Shown piece by piece: positions 1 through 8,236 of a stretch of 22,803 nt of DNA (within the stretch, counting starts at the first letter, position 1; every line of letters begins with the position of its first letter). The notes below the pieces were generated by a model. That model had not been told where the DNA came from and did no database searches. It was given only the letters and a program-made list of their open reading frames with translations. The position numbers and the translations under genes were made by a program. The DNA comes from Porticoccaceae bacterium (lineage in GTDB: Bacteria > Pseudomonadota > Gammaproteobacteria > Pseudomonadales > Porticoccaceae), in assembly GCA_023229065.1 (NCBI GenBank), contig JALNZZ010000016.1:1-22803 (forward strand), given 5' to 3'.

Positions 1-254
1 GCACCGAGCATCAGCCCAATCATGCCGTCGTTATAGGCCTCTACGCCCACCTGAGCAATATAGGACTTGGTGTCCTCCTGCTCGAACAGGCGCTGCTCAG
101 CCGCCTTGACGGCCGCCATCACTGGTGTTTGGCCCGCTTCCGTCTTGTACACCCCCACACCGAGATCGATCTTGGTGGTGCGGGCATCCTTTTTGAATGC
201 AGCAGTAAGGCCGAGAATAGGATCGGGGGGCAGGGCTTGCAGACTATTAAACAT
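1..254 (-). CDS. Class I aspartate/aromatic amino acid aminotransferase, N-terminal part (cut by window edge)
   Basis: The minus strand from ATG at 254 reads open to the window edge, giving 84 residues that begin MFNSLQALPPDPILGLTAAF. The segments KIDLGVGVYKTEAG (about residues 28-41) and KSYIAQVGVEAYNDGM match the N-terminal region of the AspC/TyrB family of PLP enzymes, where the GVGVY stretch helps form the substrate pocket. Family members transfer amino groups between aspartate or aromatic amino acids and 2-oxoglutarate in the cytosol. The PLP lysine lies outside the window, so substrate preference cannot be judged. The start is supported by a GAGGAG ribosome site six or so bases upstream. 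It follows murU on the same strand after 161 bases and probably has its own promoter. Confidence 0.9.
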   Translation of the reverse strand, partial: MFNSLQALPPDPILGLTAAFKKDARTTKIDLGVGVYKTEAGQTPVMAAVKAAEQRLFEQEDTKSYIAQVGVEAYNDGMIGLMLG

Positions 255-293
255 GGCTCCTCGCAAAACAGGGTGAGTGAACGGCACAAGGCC

Positions 294-313
294 CGTCATT
301 GTAGTAGATGACG
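294..313. promoter_or_regulatory. Palindrome over a candidate promoter -10 upstream of the aminotransferase
   Basis: CGTCAT (294-299) and ATGACG (308-313) form a perfect inverted repeat with an 8-base spacer. On the minus strand a -10-like TACAAT lies at 303-298 inside it, about 44 bases before the aminotransferase ATG. No good -35 hexamer is visible at the right distance, so the promoter is weak or activator dependent. A further ATGACG copy lies at 395-400. The palindrome is seen directly; its role as an operator is inference. The rest of the gap from 255 to 415 shows no gene and no convincing terminator for murU. Confidence 0.35.
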
Positions 314-415
314 ATGGTATTTAGCTCATTTCTGCTTGGGTAATCACGGTTTCCGCTCTTCTTTTCTCGCCGGTAAGAATACCCTTCACTGCGAATGACG
401 GCGGTCACAAATTTT

Positions 416-1147
416 CTAGGCGCTAGCGGCGCGCATGCGGGGCTTTTCCGAGGCCTCAATCACCTTGCCAGCCAACAGACCGTTGAGCATATTGAAGCGC
501 TCCACGGTGCCGACATCCCACCACTGCCCCTCGAACAGCTCACCGCTGACACTGGTGGCGCGAATACTGCTTTCCAGCACGTCGCGCAAGGGAAAACGCT
601 CGGAGGCAGCCGGATAGAGCGCAAAGATCTCCGGTCGCATTACGCTGATGCCACTGAAGGTACAGGCTTTGTCTCCTTCTTGGGGATAACTCAACCAACC
701 CTCGTCATCGAGAGTGAAATCTCCCACCGTCTTGAACGGTGGATTCGGCACTAACACCAGGTGGGCGTCGGTTGACTCCGACCAGTCCCGCTGCACCAGG
801 TTTTCGAAAGGGTAGTCCGTCCACACATCCCCGTTTACCAGCAGAAATGGCTCAGGGCCAAGCAGCGGCAGAGCGCGACGGATACCCCCGCCGGTCTCCA
901 GCGGTTCACTTTCCCGCGACCAACAGATTCTTACACCAAAGCGGGAGCCGTCGCCGAGAAAGGCCTCGATCTTCTCTCCCAGCCAGGACGTATTGATGAC
1001 GAATTCACGGATACCGGCAGCAACCAGCCGCTCGATGTGATACTGGATCATCGGCTTGCCGGCAATTTCCAGCAGAGGCTTCGGAGTAGTTTCGGTCAAG
1101 GGCCGCAGCCGCTCGCCAAAACCTGCAGCCAGAATCATGGCTTTCAT
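416..1147 (-). CDS. murU: N-acetylmuramate alpha-1-phosphate uridylyltransferase MurU
   Basis: The 243-residue protein has the sugar nucleotidyltransferase fold. LAAGFGERLRPLTETTPKPL (residues 6-25) is the nucleotide-binding signature with its lysine at 23, and LVNGDVW (103-109) carries the metal-binding aspartate. It is closest in character to MurU, which makes UDP-MurNAc from MurNAc-1-phosphate in the peptidoglycan salvage route that bypasses de novo, fosfomycin-sensitive synthesis. AmgK, which supplies its substrate, lies 21 bases upstream on the same strand; this pairing separates it from RmlA- or GlmU-like relatives. AGGAG sits properly before ATG at 1147. The C-terminus has a short extension of about 20 residues (GKVIEASEKPRMRAASA region) beyond the typical 220-225-residue length. 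Confidence 0.93.
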   Translation of the reverse strand: MKAMILAAGFGERLRPLTETTPKPLLEIAGKPMIQYHIERLVAAGIREFVINTSWLGEKIEAFLGDGSRFGVRICWSRESEPLETGGGIRRALPLLGPEPFLLVNGDVWTDYPFENLVQRDWSESTDAHLVLVPNPPFKTVGDFTLDDEGWLSYPQEGDKACTFSGISVMRPEIFALYPAASERFPLRDVLESSIRATSVSGELFEGQWWDVGTVERFNMLNGLLAGKVIEASEKPRMRAASA

Positions 1148-1168
1148 GGGGTGTCTCCTGCCTGTCTG

Positions 1169-2194
1169 TCAGGCTCGGTACCAAGGTTGAGTGACAATGG
1201 CTGGCATCAGCCGCTCGTCGAACCACTGGTGAAATGGGGAGAATTCCGTATAGCGTTGCGTCACCTCCAGGGTGTAACGCAGGACCAGGGGCAGGTCGTC
1301 AAGGTAGCGGGGCTTGCCATCTCGCAACCACAAGCGGGCAAAAATGCCCAGTACCTTGATATGGCGCTGCAGGCCCATCAGATCAAACCAGGCCAGTAGC
1401 TGTCGGTCTTCTACCGCCGCTGAACCACCACTGTGGCGGTGCCACGCCTCGCGCAGGAAGGCAAGCGCTCGCTCCCGCACCAGCTCACTGGGCCAGCAAA
1501 TATAACAATCCTTGAGCAAGGACACCAGATCATAACTGAAAGCGCCGACCACCGCGTCTTGAAAATCAATCACCCCCACATCGCCGCTGGAGAGCTGCAG
1601 CAAGTTGCGGGAATGGTAGTCCCGGTGCACCACTACCTGTGGCTGAGCCAGGGCAGAAGCGGCCAGCGCGGCAAAGGTTTCGCCTAACATGCGACGCTCT
1701 TTGTCATCCATCTCAACGCCGAGCAGCCCGCCGACAAACCATTCTGGGAACAGGTTCATCTCCTCTAGCAGCAATTGCTCATTGTAAGGCGGAAAAATTG
1801 CCGGGTCGGCTGCCGTCGCCTGGATCAACGCCAAAGTTTGCTCGGCGGCGGTATAGAGATCAGCCACTGATTGACTGTCGAGCAGAGGCAGAAACAGATC
1901 ATCGCCGAGATCTTCCAGCAGCATGAAACCACGCTCATAGTCTACGGCATGAACCTTCGGCACATGAACACCCGCACGGCTCAGTGCTGCACCCTTAGTG
2001 ACAAAGGCCGGATTGTTTTCCTGCTGTGGAGGAGCAATAACGGCAATCAGGGAGGGCGAAGTATCGAGGCGAAAGTAGTGGCGAAAGCCGGCGTCACCGG
2101 TCAGAGGTGTGAGAACAGCCCCTTCGGGCGGACTTTTTATAGCAAGAGGCAGGTGCTCTCGCGCCCATACGCCCAGTTCAGCCAACCCACTCAT
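1169..2194 (-). CDS. amgK: Anomeric MurNAc/GlcNAc kinase AmgK (aminoglycoside phosphotransferase family)
   Basis: Counting from ATG at 2194 the protein has 341 residues. Kinase-like signatures are present in order: LLEDLGDD near residue 92, the catalytic loop VVVHRDYHSRNLL (about 187-199) and the metal-binding VGVIDFQDA (about 206-214). AmgK phosphorylates the anomeric carbon of MurNAc (and GlcNAc) with ATP, feeding MurU just downstream. The reading frame extends 18 codons further to an ATG at 2248, but MSGLAELGVWAREHLP fits the family start and length better, and a purine-rich GGGGGTGGCG precedes it. The gene is divergent from lptD and probably the first gene of an amgK-murU operon. Confidence 0.93.
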   Translation of the reverse strand: MSGLAELGVWAREHLPLAIKSPPEGAVLTPLTGDAGFRHYFRLDTSPSLIAVIAPPQQENNPAFVTKGAALSRAGVHVPKVHAVDYERGFMLLEDLGDDLFLPLLDSQSVADLYTAAEQTLALIQATAADPAIFPPYNEQLLLEEMNLFPEWFVGGLLGVEMDDKERRMLGETFAALAASALAQPQVVVHRDYHSRNLLQLSSGDVGVIDFQDAVVGAFSYDLVSLLKDCYICWPSELVRERALAFLREAWHRHSGGSAAVEDRQLLAWFDLMGLQRHIKVLGIFARLWLRDGKPRYLDDLPLVLRYTLEVTQRYTEFSPFHQWFDERLMPAIVTQPWYRA

Positions 2195-2324
2195 CGCCAC
2201 CCCCAAAAGGTGCGATTCTAGCGCAAATCCGATCAATCTTGGCGACAACCCCCGCAGCCGGTCAAAGTTGCGGTAAAATCGCGGGTCAGCTTTCTTCCTG
2301 CAATCGCTAAGAGTAGAACTGTCA
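2195..2324. promoter_or_regulatory. Divergent amgK/lptD intergenic region with candidate -10 elements
   Basis: This 130-base gap must hold the start signals for both directions. Rightward, TAAAAT at 2274-2279 is a 5/6 match to a sigma70 -10, placing transcription start near 2286 and leaving a leader of about 40 bases before lptD. Leftward, TAGAAT (minus strand, 2220-2215) is another 5/6 match. Neither has a recognisable -35 at 16-18 bases. I looked for a sigma-E element (GAACTT/TCTGA type), which drives lptD in E. coli, and found none that fits. Confidence 0.35.
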
Positions 2325-5141
2325 ATGGGTTGGAATCATTTTAGTGGCCGCAAGCCGCTCTGTCAGGCGGTATACAGTGCGATTCTCGCCACCGCTAGCG
2401 CAGCCATTACGGCTCACGCTGCCGCCAACCCGGTGAACAATCCGGCGCATAGCTCCGTGGATAATCCATGGGACTGCCGCGCTGCAGAGAGTGGCTGGGT
2501 CTGCCAGGGGTCACCTTCGACACCACAGCAAGCACCGACCACGACGCCGTCACCAGCTTCACCCGCTGCAGTCCCACTCGCCTCTCCCGATACCATTTCT
2601 GTCGATGAATCTGTCAGCGAACCTTCTGGCGACGCTGTGCCGGCCACCGAGTCCGCTGCTGACCCCGACACCAGTTGGTCAGCACCTGCTGCTCAGCCCT
2701 CCCTGGCCCCCCCGTTAAGGGAGGTTGAGCCAACCGACCCCAGCGCCGAAAACGGCGACTCCAGAGTCACCGTAACCCGCCATCTGGACTGGGTACCAAT
2801 GGACGAACTCGACGAAGCAGACCGGGATCGAGTGGGAGCTAACTGCTGTGGCGCCTACATCGAACCCCAGCGCTATTACACTGACGGCCAGCAGGAACCC
2901 GACACCTCTCCCTTGCGGGTCACTGCCGGTAGTACTGAGGCCAAAGGCAATGTGGCCGTATTGACCGACGATGTGCAGATTTCCCAAGGCTATCGCCAAG
3001 TGCGCAGCGACAGCGCTGTCGTCGACCGCCAGGAGCGCACTGTCGAGCTGGAAGGGAATATTATTTTCCGCGAACCCGGCATGTTGATGATGGGCGATCG
3101 CGCCAAGATCAATATGAGCAGCGGTCACGCCGATATCGATAATGCCGAATTCCTGCTCCACGAGAGCGCTGTGCGAGGTACCGCAGGCACTCTCAGCAAG
3201 CGCAGCGAAAACCGCATCCACGTCGATGATGCCACTTACACGACTTGCGAGCCTATCAGCAACGCCTGGCAACTCAAGACATCGGATCTCAACATCGACA
3301 CTGCACGCGGTTCAGCGACTGCCAAACACGTGCGCCTGGAGGTTCGCGACTGGCCGGTGTTTTACCTGCCCTGGATCCGCTTTCCCATCACTGACAACCG
3401 CGCGACCGGCTTGCTGTATCCTGTCATTATGGCCGGCAACGAAAACGGTCTGGACTTTTCTCAACCGATCTATCTGAACCTGGCCCCTAACTATGACGCC
3501 ACACTGACACCTCGCTACGTCCAGGAGCGAGGGGGCATGCTGGAAGCCGAGTTTCGCTACCTGAACCACTGGAGCGAGACAACGCTGTCCGGCGGCTACC
3601 TCCACGATGACAAAGGGGGCGATGTCGGGCGCGAGGAAACCAGCAGCGGTCTGCGCCAGCCCTATCGCGATGAAGACCGCTGGGTCAGTTATATCGATCA
3701 TCGCGGCGGTTTTGGCAAACGCTGGAGCACCCGCATTGATTATACCAACGTCAGTGATCCCGATTACTTCCGGGATCTCGGCACTGCGACGTTGCAGGCC
3801 AATAGTCAGAGCCACCTCAACCAGCAGTTTGCGACCGCCTACCGCACCGATAACTGGCTGTTTCGTCTTCAGGCCCAGCAGTTCGAGACTCTTATCAAAG
3901 GTGGGCGAGAGCAGTACAAACAGATGCCGCGCTTCGATGCCAACGGTCTCTATCAGCTCGGCGGCGACTTTTCTCTGCAGATGCGCCAGCATGTGGTGGT
4001 ATTCGACCACAGCGAATCAAGTGTGACCAATACCAGCACCCTGCTCACCCGCGACACCGCCAATACCACTGTGACCGGCAACCGCTTGCGTGCCGATTAT
4101 GCGTTGAGCTGGGATAAACAGTGGCTGTGGGGATTTTTCAAACCCACGGCCAAATTGAAGCACGCCAGCTATGACCTCGACCGACCACTGCTGAACCAGC
4201 ATGACGATAGCCCCAGCGTCACGGTGCCGGTGTTCAGTGTCGATGGCGGCCTCTATTTCGAAAAGCGTGACAGCTGGCTATCCAACCATATCCAGACCCT
4301 GGAGCCACGGGTGTTCTATGTCCGCTCCAGCTATCGTGACCAGTCGGCCATCCCCAACTTCGACACTTCCGACCTCACTTTCAGTTATCAGCAGCTGTTT
4401 CGCGATGATCGCTTTTCTGGCAGCGACCGTATCGGCGACACCGATCAGTTTACCCTTGGACTCACGACCCGGCTGATCAACGCCAACAACGGCATTGAGC
4501 GGCTGCGCTTCAGTGTTGGCCAGGTGCACTACCTGAAAGATCGCCGAGTCACGCTCAATCCCTTGCTGGCGGAAGAGCTGACCAAGGACACGTCGGACAT
4601 TGCTGCTGAAGCGACCGCCAACCTCTTCGACCACTGGCGCCTGCAAGCGGACTTGCTCTACGACGAGAACGATGGCGCCATCAGCAAGGGCAGTGCCGCC
4701 CTGCGCTACAATAACCGAGAAGGCAACCTGTTCAATCTGGTATACCGCTACACACGCCGCGACAACCTGATTTACCGGTTTGCCCCCGAGATCCCGGTTG
4801 CCGATAATATCCGCGCCGATATCGACCAGGTGGACTTGTCTCTGGCGACGCCCCTGTCCCCTAACTGGCGCTTGCTGGCGCGCTACAATCACGATATGAC
4901 CAACCACCAGGAACTTGAAGTCTTCGCCGGGCTCGAATATTCCAGCTGTTGCTGGCGGGCCAGTTTGGTGGCGAGGCGCTGGGTCGACAGGGACGACACC
5001 TTTATTTTTGACAGGGAAAAGCTCGATCACCGCACCGGCCTGTTTTTCCAAATCCAGTTCAGAGGCCTCGCTGGCACCGGTACACGTGTCACCAACATCC
5101 TCAGCGAAGGTATCTACGGCTATCAACCTCCGGAATTTTGA
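2325..5141 (+). CDS. lptD: LPS-assembly outer-membrane protein LptD
   Basis: The 938-residue protein begins with a signal peptide (about residues 1-33, cleavage near AHA-AAN). DCRAAESGWVC (50-60) follows, then a Pro/Ala/Ser/Thr-rich linker (about 62-140), a GAYIEP segment (176-181), a beta-jellyroll OstA/LptA-like domain (about 197-335) and a large beta-barrel to the C-terminus. The family spans the outer membrane with LptE and inserts lipopolysaccharide into the outer leaflet. The C-terminal cysteine pair C875-C876 and the N-terminal cysteines C51, C60, C174, C175 and C308 are candidates for the interdomain disulfides that activate LptD in E. coli. It leads the six-gene cluster; surA, whose product chaperones LptD, starts 3 bases after its stop. 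The linker makes it longer than the 784-residue E. coli protein. Confidence 0.97.
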   Translation: MGWNHFSGRKPLCQAVYSAILATASAAITAHAAANPVNNPAHSSVDNPWDCRAAESGWVCQGSPSTPQQAPTTTPSPASPAAVPLASPDTISVDESVSEPSGDAVPATESAADPDTSWSAPAAQPSLAPPLREVEPTDPSAENGDSRVTVTRHLDWVPMDELDEADRDRVGANCCGAYIEPQRYYTDGQQEPDTSPLRVTAGSTEAKGNVAVLTDDVQISQGYRQVRSDSAVVDRQERTVELEGNIIFREPGMLMMGDRAKINMSSGHADIDNAEFLLHESAVRGTAGTLSKRSENRIHVDDATYTTCEPISNAWQLKTSDLNIDTARGSATAKHVRLEVRDWPVFYLPWIRFPITDNRATGLLYPVIMAGNENGLDFSQPIYLNLAPNYDATLTPRYVQERGGMLEAEFRYLNHWSETTLSGGYLHDDKGGDVGREETSSGLRQPYRDEDRWVSYIDHRGGFGKRWSTRIDYTNVSDPDYFRDLGTATLQANSQSHLNQQFATAYRTDNWLFRLQAQQFETLIKGGREQYKQMPRFDANGLYQLGGDFSLQMRQHVVVFDHSESSVTNTSTLLTRDTANTTVTGNRLRADYALSWDKQWLWGFFKPTAKLKHASYDLDRPLLNQHDDSPSVTVPVFSVDGGLYFEKRDSWLSNHIQTLEPRVFYVRSSYRDQSAIPNFDTSDLTFSYQQLFRDDRFSGSDRIGDTDQFTLGLTTRLINANNGIERLRFSVGQVHYLKDRRVTLNPLLAEELTKDTSDIAAEATANLFDHWRLQADLLYDENDGAISKGSAALRYNNREGNLFNLVYRYTRRDNLIYRFAPEIPVADNIRADIDQVDLSLATPLSPNWRLLARYNHDMTNHQELEVFAGLEYSSCCWRASLVARRWVDRDDTFIFDREKLDHRTGLFFQIQFRGLAGTGTRVTNILSEGIYGYQPPEF

Positions 5142-5144
5142 TTC

Positions 5145-6443
5145 ATGCTGAACACTATCAAGCTGCATACACACAAGCTTCTGATCGCCCTGCCCCTGAT
5201 TTTGCTCGCCTCTCCTGCGCTCTCTCAACTGCGCCTGCTGGACAGCATTGTGGCTATCGTGGACAACGATGTTGTCATGGCCAGCGAGCTGGAGGAGCGG
5301 GTAGACGCCATCTATCAACGGATTCAGGAATCTGGTACCGAAGCCCCACCCCGCGAAGCACTGATACCCCAGGTGCTGGACCGCCTGATTCTGGAGCGTA
5401 TTCAGCTGGACATAGCCCGGCGTGCCGGGGTGCATGTGTCCGATGAAGAAATCAACGGCACCCTCGTCAGCATCGCCCAGAGTGAGGGACTGACCCCGGA
5501 GCAGTTTCTACAGACGATTACCAGTCAGGGGCTGTCCATTGCCGCGCTGCGAGAGCAGCTGGAGACCGAAATGCTTCTGGCTCGGGTTCAGCAGTCGCAA
5601 GTCAACCGCCGCATTTATATATCAGAGCAGGAGGTCAACAACTTTCTGGCTTCCGACGAAGGACGCAACTTCGTTTCCCCCGATGTCAACTTGGGCCATA
5701 TCTTGCTGCCACTGTCTTCTGCGGCCAGCCTTGACGAGGTACAGGCCACATCTGACAAAGCCAATATGATTCTCGAGCGCATCGCTGCCGGTGACGACTT
5801 CCGCAACCTTGCCATCACCCACTCCGCCGACCAGAGTGCCTTGCAGGGCGGCGATCTCGGCTGGCGCAAAATGGCCGAACTGCCAGATGTGTTTATCGCT
5901 CCTCTCACCGATCTGCAACCCGGCCAGGTGACCAATGCCATTCGCAGCAATGCGGGCCTGCATATCCTTAAGCTCTATGACAAGCGCGGTGGCGAGCAAC
6001 AGCTCATACAGCAGAGCAAGGCCCGTCACATTCTTCTCAAGCCCAACGAAATCCGTGATGACGAGGCGACCTATGCCAAACTGGTGGAAATCGCCAACAG
6101 TATCCGCGCCGGTGAACCCTTCGCTGAAATGGCCCGCCAGCACTCAGAAGACCTCGGTTCGGCTCTCAGCGGTGGCGACCTGGGCTGGTCCCTGCCCGGC
6201 AAGTTTGTTCCCGAGTTTGAACAGGTCATGGAAACCATTCCTCTCAACGAGGTATCGGAACCGTTCCGCAGCCAGTTTGGCTGGCATATCCTGCAGGTGA
6301 CCGAGCGCCGCGACCAGGATTTCAGCGAGGACATCATGCGCCACCAGGCCGAGAACATTCTCCGCCAGCGCAAGTTCGAATCCGAGCAGCAAATTTGGCT
6401 GCAGGAAATCCGCGACGAAGCCTTTGTCGATATCAAAATCTGA
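5145..6443 (+). CDS. surA: Periplasmic chaperone / peptidyl-prolyl isomerase SurA
   Basis: The 432-residue protein starts with a signal peptide (residues 1-27, cleavage at ALS-Q). Then come a SurA N-terminal helical domain (about 28-155) and two parvulin domains, one starting at NLGHILLPL (182-190) and ending near LHILKLYD (272-279), the other starting at KARHILLKP (292-300) and ending near GWHILQVTE (379-387). A final helix at about 392-425 packs back on the N-domain in the family. SurA escorts unfolded beta-barrel proteins, including LptD, across the periplasm to the BAM complex. Translation is probably coupled to lptD, since only TTC separates the lptD stop from ATG at 5145 and the ribosome site is weak. 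Confidence 0.97.
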   Translation: MLNTIKLHTHKLLIALPLILLASPALSQLRLLDSIVAIVDNDVVMASELEERVDAIYQRIQESGTEAPPREALIPQVLDRLILERIQLDIARRAGVHVSDEEINGTLVSIAQSEGLTPEQFLQTITSQGLSIAALREQLETEMLLARVQQSQVNRRIYISEQEVNNFLASDEGRNFVSPDVNLGHILLPLSSAASLDEVQATSDKANMILERIAAGDDFRNLAITHSADQSALQGGDLGWRKMAELPDVFIAPLTDLQPGQVTNAIRSNAGLHILKLYDKRGGEQQLIQQSKARHILLKPNEIRDDEATYAKLVEIANSIRAGEPFAEMARQHSEDLGSALSGGDLGWSLPGKFVPEFEQVMETIPLNEVSEPFRSQFGWHILQVTERRDQDFSEDIMRHQAENILRQRKFESEQQIWLQEIRDEAFVDIKI

Positions 6444-6444
6444 C

Positions 6445-7428
6445 ATGAACTCGATGTCGCTTGCGGTAACACCGGGTGAGCCCGCCGGAATCGGTCCCGA
6501 TCTGCTGATCCAACTCGCTCAGCAGCCTCAGACCTGTGAGCTGGTGGCCTATGCCGATCCCGCGCTGTTACTAGGCAGGGCGCGGCTGCTCGGCCTGCCT
6601 TTGTCTCTGCGCCCGGCCCAAAATCGTCCCCTCGGCGGTAGCGGTGATCTCGCGATAAAAGCGATCGACGCCAGTCGCGAGGTACGTCCCGGTACCCCCG
6701 ACACGGCCAATGCCAACTATGTGCTGAACACCCTGCGCCAGGCGCTGCAGGATACCCGCGACGGTGTCTGCCAGGCTCTGGTGACCGGCCCGGTCCACAA
6801 GGGGATCATCAACGATGCGGGGATTCCCTTCACCGGGCACACTGAGTTTCTCGCTGAACAGACAGGCACACCACGGGTAGTGATGATGCTCGCCACCGAG
6901 GGACTGCGGGTCGCCCTCGCCACTACCCACCTGCCTTTGTCACAAGTACCCGCAGCCATTACCCGCAGCGGACTGGAAGAGACTCTGCAGATTCTGCACC
7001 GAGAGCTGCGCCAACGCTTTGCCATTGACGCACCACGATTGCTGGTTTGTGGCCTCAATCCCCACGCAGGTGAGGGCGGCCACCTTGGCCATGAGGAAAT
7101 AGACACCATCATTCCCGCGCTCGAAGCCTGTCGCCAGCAGGGTATTGACGCCATCGGCCCCCTGCCTGCCGACACCCTGTTCACGCCCCGCCACCTGGCT
7201 CACTGCGATGCTGTCTTGGCCATGTATCACGACCAGGGCTTGCCGGTACTTAAATACAAGGGCTTTGGCTCGGCCGTCAATATCACCCTCGGCCTGCCGA
7301 TTATCCGCACTTCGGTGGATCACGGCACTGCCTTCGATCTGGCGGGCAGCGGTCGCGGCGATGCTGGCAGCCTGGCCACCGCCATTGAGCAGGCCTTACA
7401 CATGGCGCAGTGCGCCACACCACGCTGA
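6445..7428 (+). CDS. pdxA: 4-hydroxythreonine-4-phosphate dehydrogenase PdxA
   Basis: From ATG at 6445 the protein has 327 residues. TPGEPAGIGPDL (9-20), FTGHTEFLAE (129-138), THLPL (161-165), NPHAGEGGHLGHEE (205-218) and YHDQGLPVLKY (261-271) are PdxA signatures. H162, H207 and H262 align with the metal ligands H166, H211 and H266 of E. coli PdxA, and H132-T133 with its substrate-binding pair. PdxA oxidises 4-phosphohydroxy-L-threonine with NAD in pyridoxal-phosphate synthesis. The frame opens at 6424 inside surA, but the ATG at 6445, one base after the surA stop, gives the family N-terminus; ATG at 6454 is also possible. No clear ribosome site is seen, suggesting coupling to surA. Confidence 0.96.
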   Translation: MNSMSLAVTPGEPAGIGPDLLIQLAQQPQTCELVAYADPALLLGRARLLGLPLSLRPAQNRPLGGSGDLAIKAIDASREVRPGTPDTANANYVLNTLRQALQDTRDGVCQALVTGPVHKGIINDAGIPFTGHTEFLAEQTGTPRVVMMLATEGLRVALATTHLPLSQVPAAITRSGLEETLQILHRELRQRFAIDAPRLLVCGLNPHAGEGGHLGHEEIDTIIPALEACRQQGIDAIGPLPADTLFTPRHLAHCDAVLAMYHDQGLPVLKYKGFGSAVNITLGLPIIRTSVDHGTAFDLAGSGRGDAGSLATAIEQALHMAQCATPR

Positions 7429-7438
7429 GGGGGCTGCC

Positions 7439-8236
7439 ATGAGCGAGCTGGGCAACCATCGCGCCCGCAAGCGTTTCGGCCAAAATTTCTTGGTCGACGA
7501 GGGGATCATCGATCGCATCATCGCTGCAGTGAACCCCAAGCCTGGCGATAACCTGGTAGAAATTGGCCCCGGTCAGGGCGCTCTGACCGGTCGGTTGCTG
7601 GCGGCAAACCCGTCGCTTGTCGCGATCGAGCTGGACCGCGACTTGGTGCAATTGCTCGCCGCCCACTACGCTCACGAGCCGGGCTTCAAGCTCATTGAGA
7701 GCGATGCCCTTAAAGTCGACTTCAGCGAGCTTGCCGGCCCTGGCCCTCTCAGGGTAGTAGGCAACCTGCCCTACAATATTTCTACACCGCTTATTTTTCA
7801 CCTGCTGGATTACCAGACGGTCATACACGATATGCACTTCATGCTGCAGCGCGAGGTGGTCGAGCGTATGGCCGCAACTCCGGGTAGCAAGACCTATGGC
7901 AGACTCAGCATCATGGTGCAGTATCTGTGCCGAGTCGATTTACTGTTCCTAGTGCCACCCGAGTCATTTGCGCCAGCCCCCAAGGTGGAGTCGGCTATTG
8001 TCCGCCTTACCCCCAGAAACAGCCGCTCTGTGAGCGCGGCCAACCCCAAGCTATTCGAACAGCTGGTGGCCATGTCTTTCCAGCAGCGCCGCAAGACCCT
8101 GCGCAACAATCTCAAGCCCTTCGCCAGCCGTTATACCCTGGACAACCTGAACATTGACCTCGGTCGCCGCCCTGAAACGCTATCCGTGGACGAGTTTGTC
8201 GACTTGAGCAACCAACTGAATGCCCAACATGCCTGA
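7439..8236 (+). CDS. rsmA: 16S rRNA (A1518/A1519-N6,N6) dimethyltransferase RsmA (KsgA)
   Basis: ATG at 7439 gives 265 residues. RFGQNFLVD (12-20) is the family N-terminal signature, EIGPGQGALTG (41-51) the S-adenosylmethionine-binding motif I, ELDRD (64-68) the acidic loop, and NLPYNIS (109-115) the catalytic motif IV. The enzyme dimethylates two adjacent adenosines in helix 45 of 16S rRNA late in small-subunit assembly. The open frame extends nearly 300 bases upstream into pdxA, but that part is a shadow. GAGGGGG, overlapping the pdxA stop, is an excellent ribosome site for 7439. Its last 17 bases overlap the longest apaG start. Confidence 0.97.
   Translation: MSELGNHRARKRFGQNFLVDEGIIDRIIAAVNPKPGDNLVEIGPGQGALTGRLLAANPSLVAIELDRDLVQLLAAHYAHEPGFKLIESDALKVDFSELAGPGPLRVVGNLPYNISTPLIFHLLDYQTVIHDMHFMLQREVVERMAATPGSKTYGRLSIMVQYLCRVDLLFLVPPESFAPAPKVESAIVRLTPRNSRSVSAANPKLFEQLVAMSFQQRRKTLRNNLKPFASRYTLDNLNIDLGRRPETLSVDEFVDLSNQLNAQHA

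Noticed and set aside
247..459. 70-codon minus-strand open frame in the gap between murU and the aminotransferase
   Set aside because: It overlaps both the murU end and the aminotransferase start in other frames, and has no family resemblance or convincing ribosome site.
2195..2248. 18-codon N-terminal extension of amgK to ATG at 2248
   Set aside because: It lengthens the protein beyond the family norm, runs into the divergent promoter region and does not resemble the AmgK N-terminus.
2195..2324. Sigma-E promoter for lptD-surA
   Set aside because: GAACT at 2313-2317 is too close to the ATG and lacks a spaced TCTGA-like -10; no other match was seen.
3312..4010. 232-codon minus-strand open frame opposite lptD
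   Set aside because: Antisense shadow of the LptD barrel region with no family resemblance.
4278..5435. 385-codon open frame on the minus strand across the end of lptD and start of surA
   Set aside because: It lies wholly opposite two clearly recognised genes, has no recognisable domains, and reads as a composition-driven mirror of their codons.
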